Below are positions 60,870-64,000 of a stretch of 64,000 bases of DNA, piece after piece. The stretch comes from Halomonas ventosae. Its GTDB lineage: Bacteria > Pseudomonadota > Gammaproteobacteria > Pseudomonadales > Halomonadaceae. The position numbers and the translations under genes are program-made. Under the pieces are notes generated by a model. The model had not been told where the DNA came from. It did not search any database and saw nothing but the letters and a program-made list of their open reading frames with translations. Each line of letters begins with the position of its first letter. The first letter of the stretch is position 1. The stretch covers positions 1 through 64,000 of the forward strand of contig NZ_SNZJ01000003.1 of assembly GCF_004363555.1 (NCBI RefSeq). The letters run 5' to 3'.

Positions 60870-61235
60870 ATGCCCATGATACCCCTGAATGCCCCCGCCC
60901 TGCCCGATCGCCTGACCCTGGAGGCGCTGGCCAAATGCCTCGACCCGGATGAACCGCCCGCCGTGGAGGTACAGTCGCTGGACATGGGGGTCTACCTGGT
61001 GCGCCTGCACCACGCCGGCGGCGAGAGCCTGCTGGTGGACGAACATGGCGAGGGTCGGCGCTTCACCGGCACCCAGTGGATCAGCCGCGCCCTGGCGCCG
61101 CTGGGCCTGACCCATGGCACCCTGACCTGGGCCGACGTCACCGACGAGATGGTGGGCCTCCCGGAAACCCTTCCCGTCGAGCCGGCGGCACGCCTGGCCC
61201 ACGGCACCCGCGTCGCCTTCATGACCCAGGGCTGA
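60870..61235 (+). CDS. DUF6482-like small protein
   Basis: A 121-residue protein (MPMIPLNAPALPDRLTLEAL...). The pattern EVQSLDMGVYLVRLHHAGG / LLVDEHGEGRRFTGTQWISR with a C-terminal SVTDEMVG-type segment matches the DUF6482 family found in gammaproteobacteria. The start is uncertain between ATG 60843, 60870 and 60876. It is divergent from the YchJ-like gene. Confidence 0.65.
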   Translation: MPMIPLNAPALPDRLTLEALAKCLDPDEPPAVEVQSLDMGVYLVRLHHAGGESLLVDEHGEGRRFTGTQWISRALAPLGLTHGTLTWADVTDEMVGLPETLPVEPAARLAHGTRVAFMTQG

Positions 61236-61336
61236 CAGGCACTTGCCGGCCCTGCTTGTCCTAGATCACTGCACTGCAGCATGTTGTATGGTAGTTATCT
61301 ATCCAGCAGCCTCCCGACAGTTGCCGGAGTAAGAAG

Positions 61337-64000
<2,664 letters not shown>

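Overview
The window looks like a chromosome segment of a moderately halophilic gammaproteobacterium, most likely a Halomonas-type (Halomonadaceae) genome. The reasons are high GC content, GTG/TTG starts behind good Shine-Dalgarno sites, RluF, PiuC, endonuclease IV and TRAP/Tct genes that read like that family, and a phn operon with phnF inside it. This assignment is an inference from protein character; no 16S gene or other marker is present.

Layout. (1) 1-1.3 kb: the tail of a gamma-butyrobetaine-hydroxylase-like dioxygenase, then a decayed IS3-type orfA fused to the 3' remnant of a PduO-type cobalamin adenosyltransferase. (2) 1.3-12.8 kb, minus strand: a complete C-P lyase operon, phnCDE-F-GHIJKL-(hexapeptide acyltransferase)-MNP, with translationally coupled genes. 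It carries two copies of the palindrome TGTCTAGACA, one upstream of phnC and one on the phnF start codon, which are probable PhnF operators. (3) 13.2-20.5 kb: an AbrB-family membrane protein and a tripartite tricarboxylate transporter (tctABC, minus), divergent from a tctD/tctE two-component system overlapped by a periplasmic binding protein gene; then a Ca2+/Na+ antiporter.

(4) 21.7-47.5 kb: a roughly 25.7-kb genomic island bounded by 39-bp imperfect direct repeats (35/39 identical) that look like the 3' end of a tRNA gene. It encodes, in one minus-strand operon, a contractile injection system of the extracellular (Afp/PVC-like, eCIS) lineage. The genes are sheath, tube, a zinc-ribbon hub-assembly-chaperone-like protein, a Glu-rich 13-residue repeat protein, a DUF4255 terminator protein, an AAA+ ATPase, a small protein, Afp7-like and LysM-like proteins, a split VgrG (gpD-like plus gpV-like spike), a gp25-like wedge, two baseplate-J-type proteins, a tail-protein-I-like protein, a DUF6519-type 1155-residue protein, and two DUF4157 proteins. 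One DUF4157 protein has a second HExxH motif. The other is 1315 residues long and ends in two copies of a module with an N-Y-x-E-x-D-H motif followed by Y-R-P-x-H-R, a candidate nuclease or other effector domain. I see no integrase, no free PAAR protein and no classical tape measure.

(5) 47.6-64 kb: host-type genes. They include a SixA-like phosphatase/CHAD fusion, a secreted Gly/Glu-repeat protein divergent from PiuC, a GlxA/AraC-type regulator, small proteins, endonuclease IV, a GNAT acetyltransferase, a DctPQM TRAP transporter, a small lipoprotein, a membrane-anchored thioredoxin, a DUF938 methyltransferase, RluF with a long basic tail, a YchJ-like SEC-C protein, and a P2-type cation ATPase that carries a one-base frameshift and runs off the end of the window.
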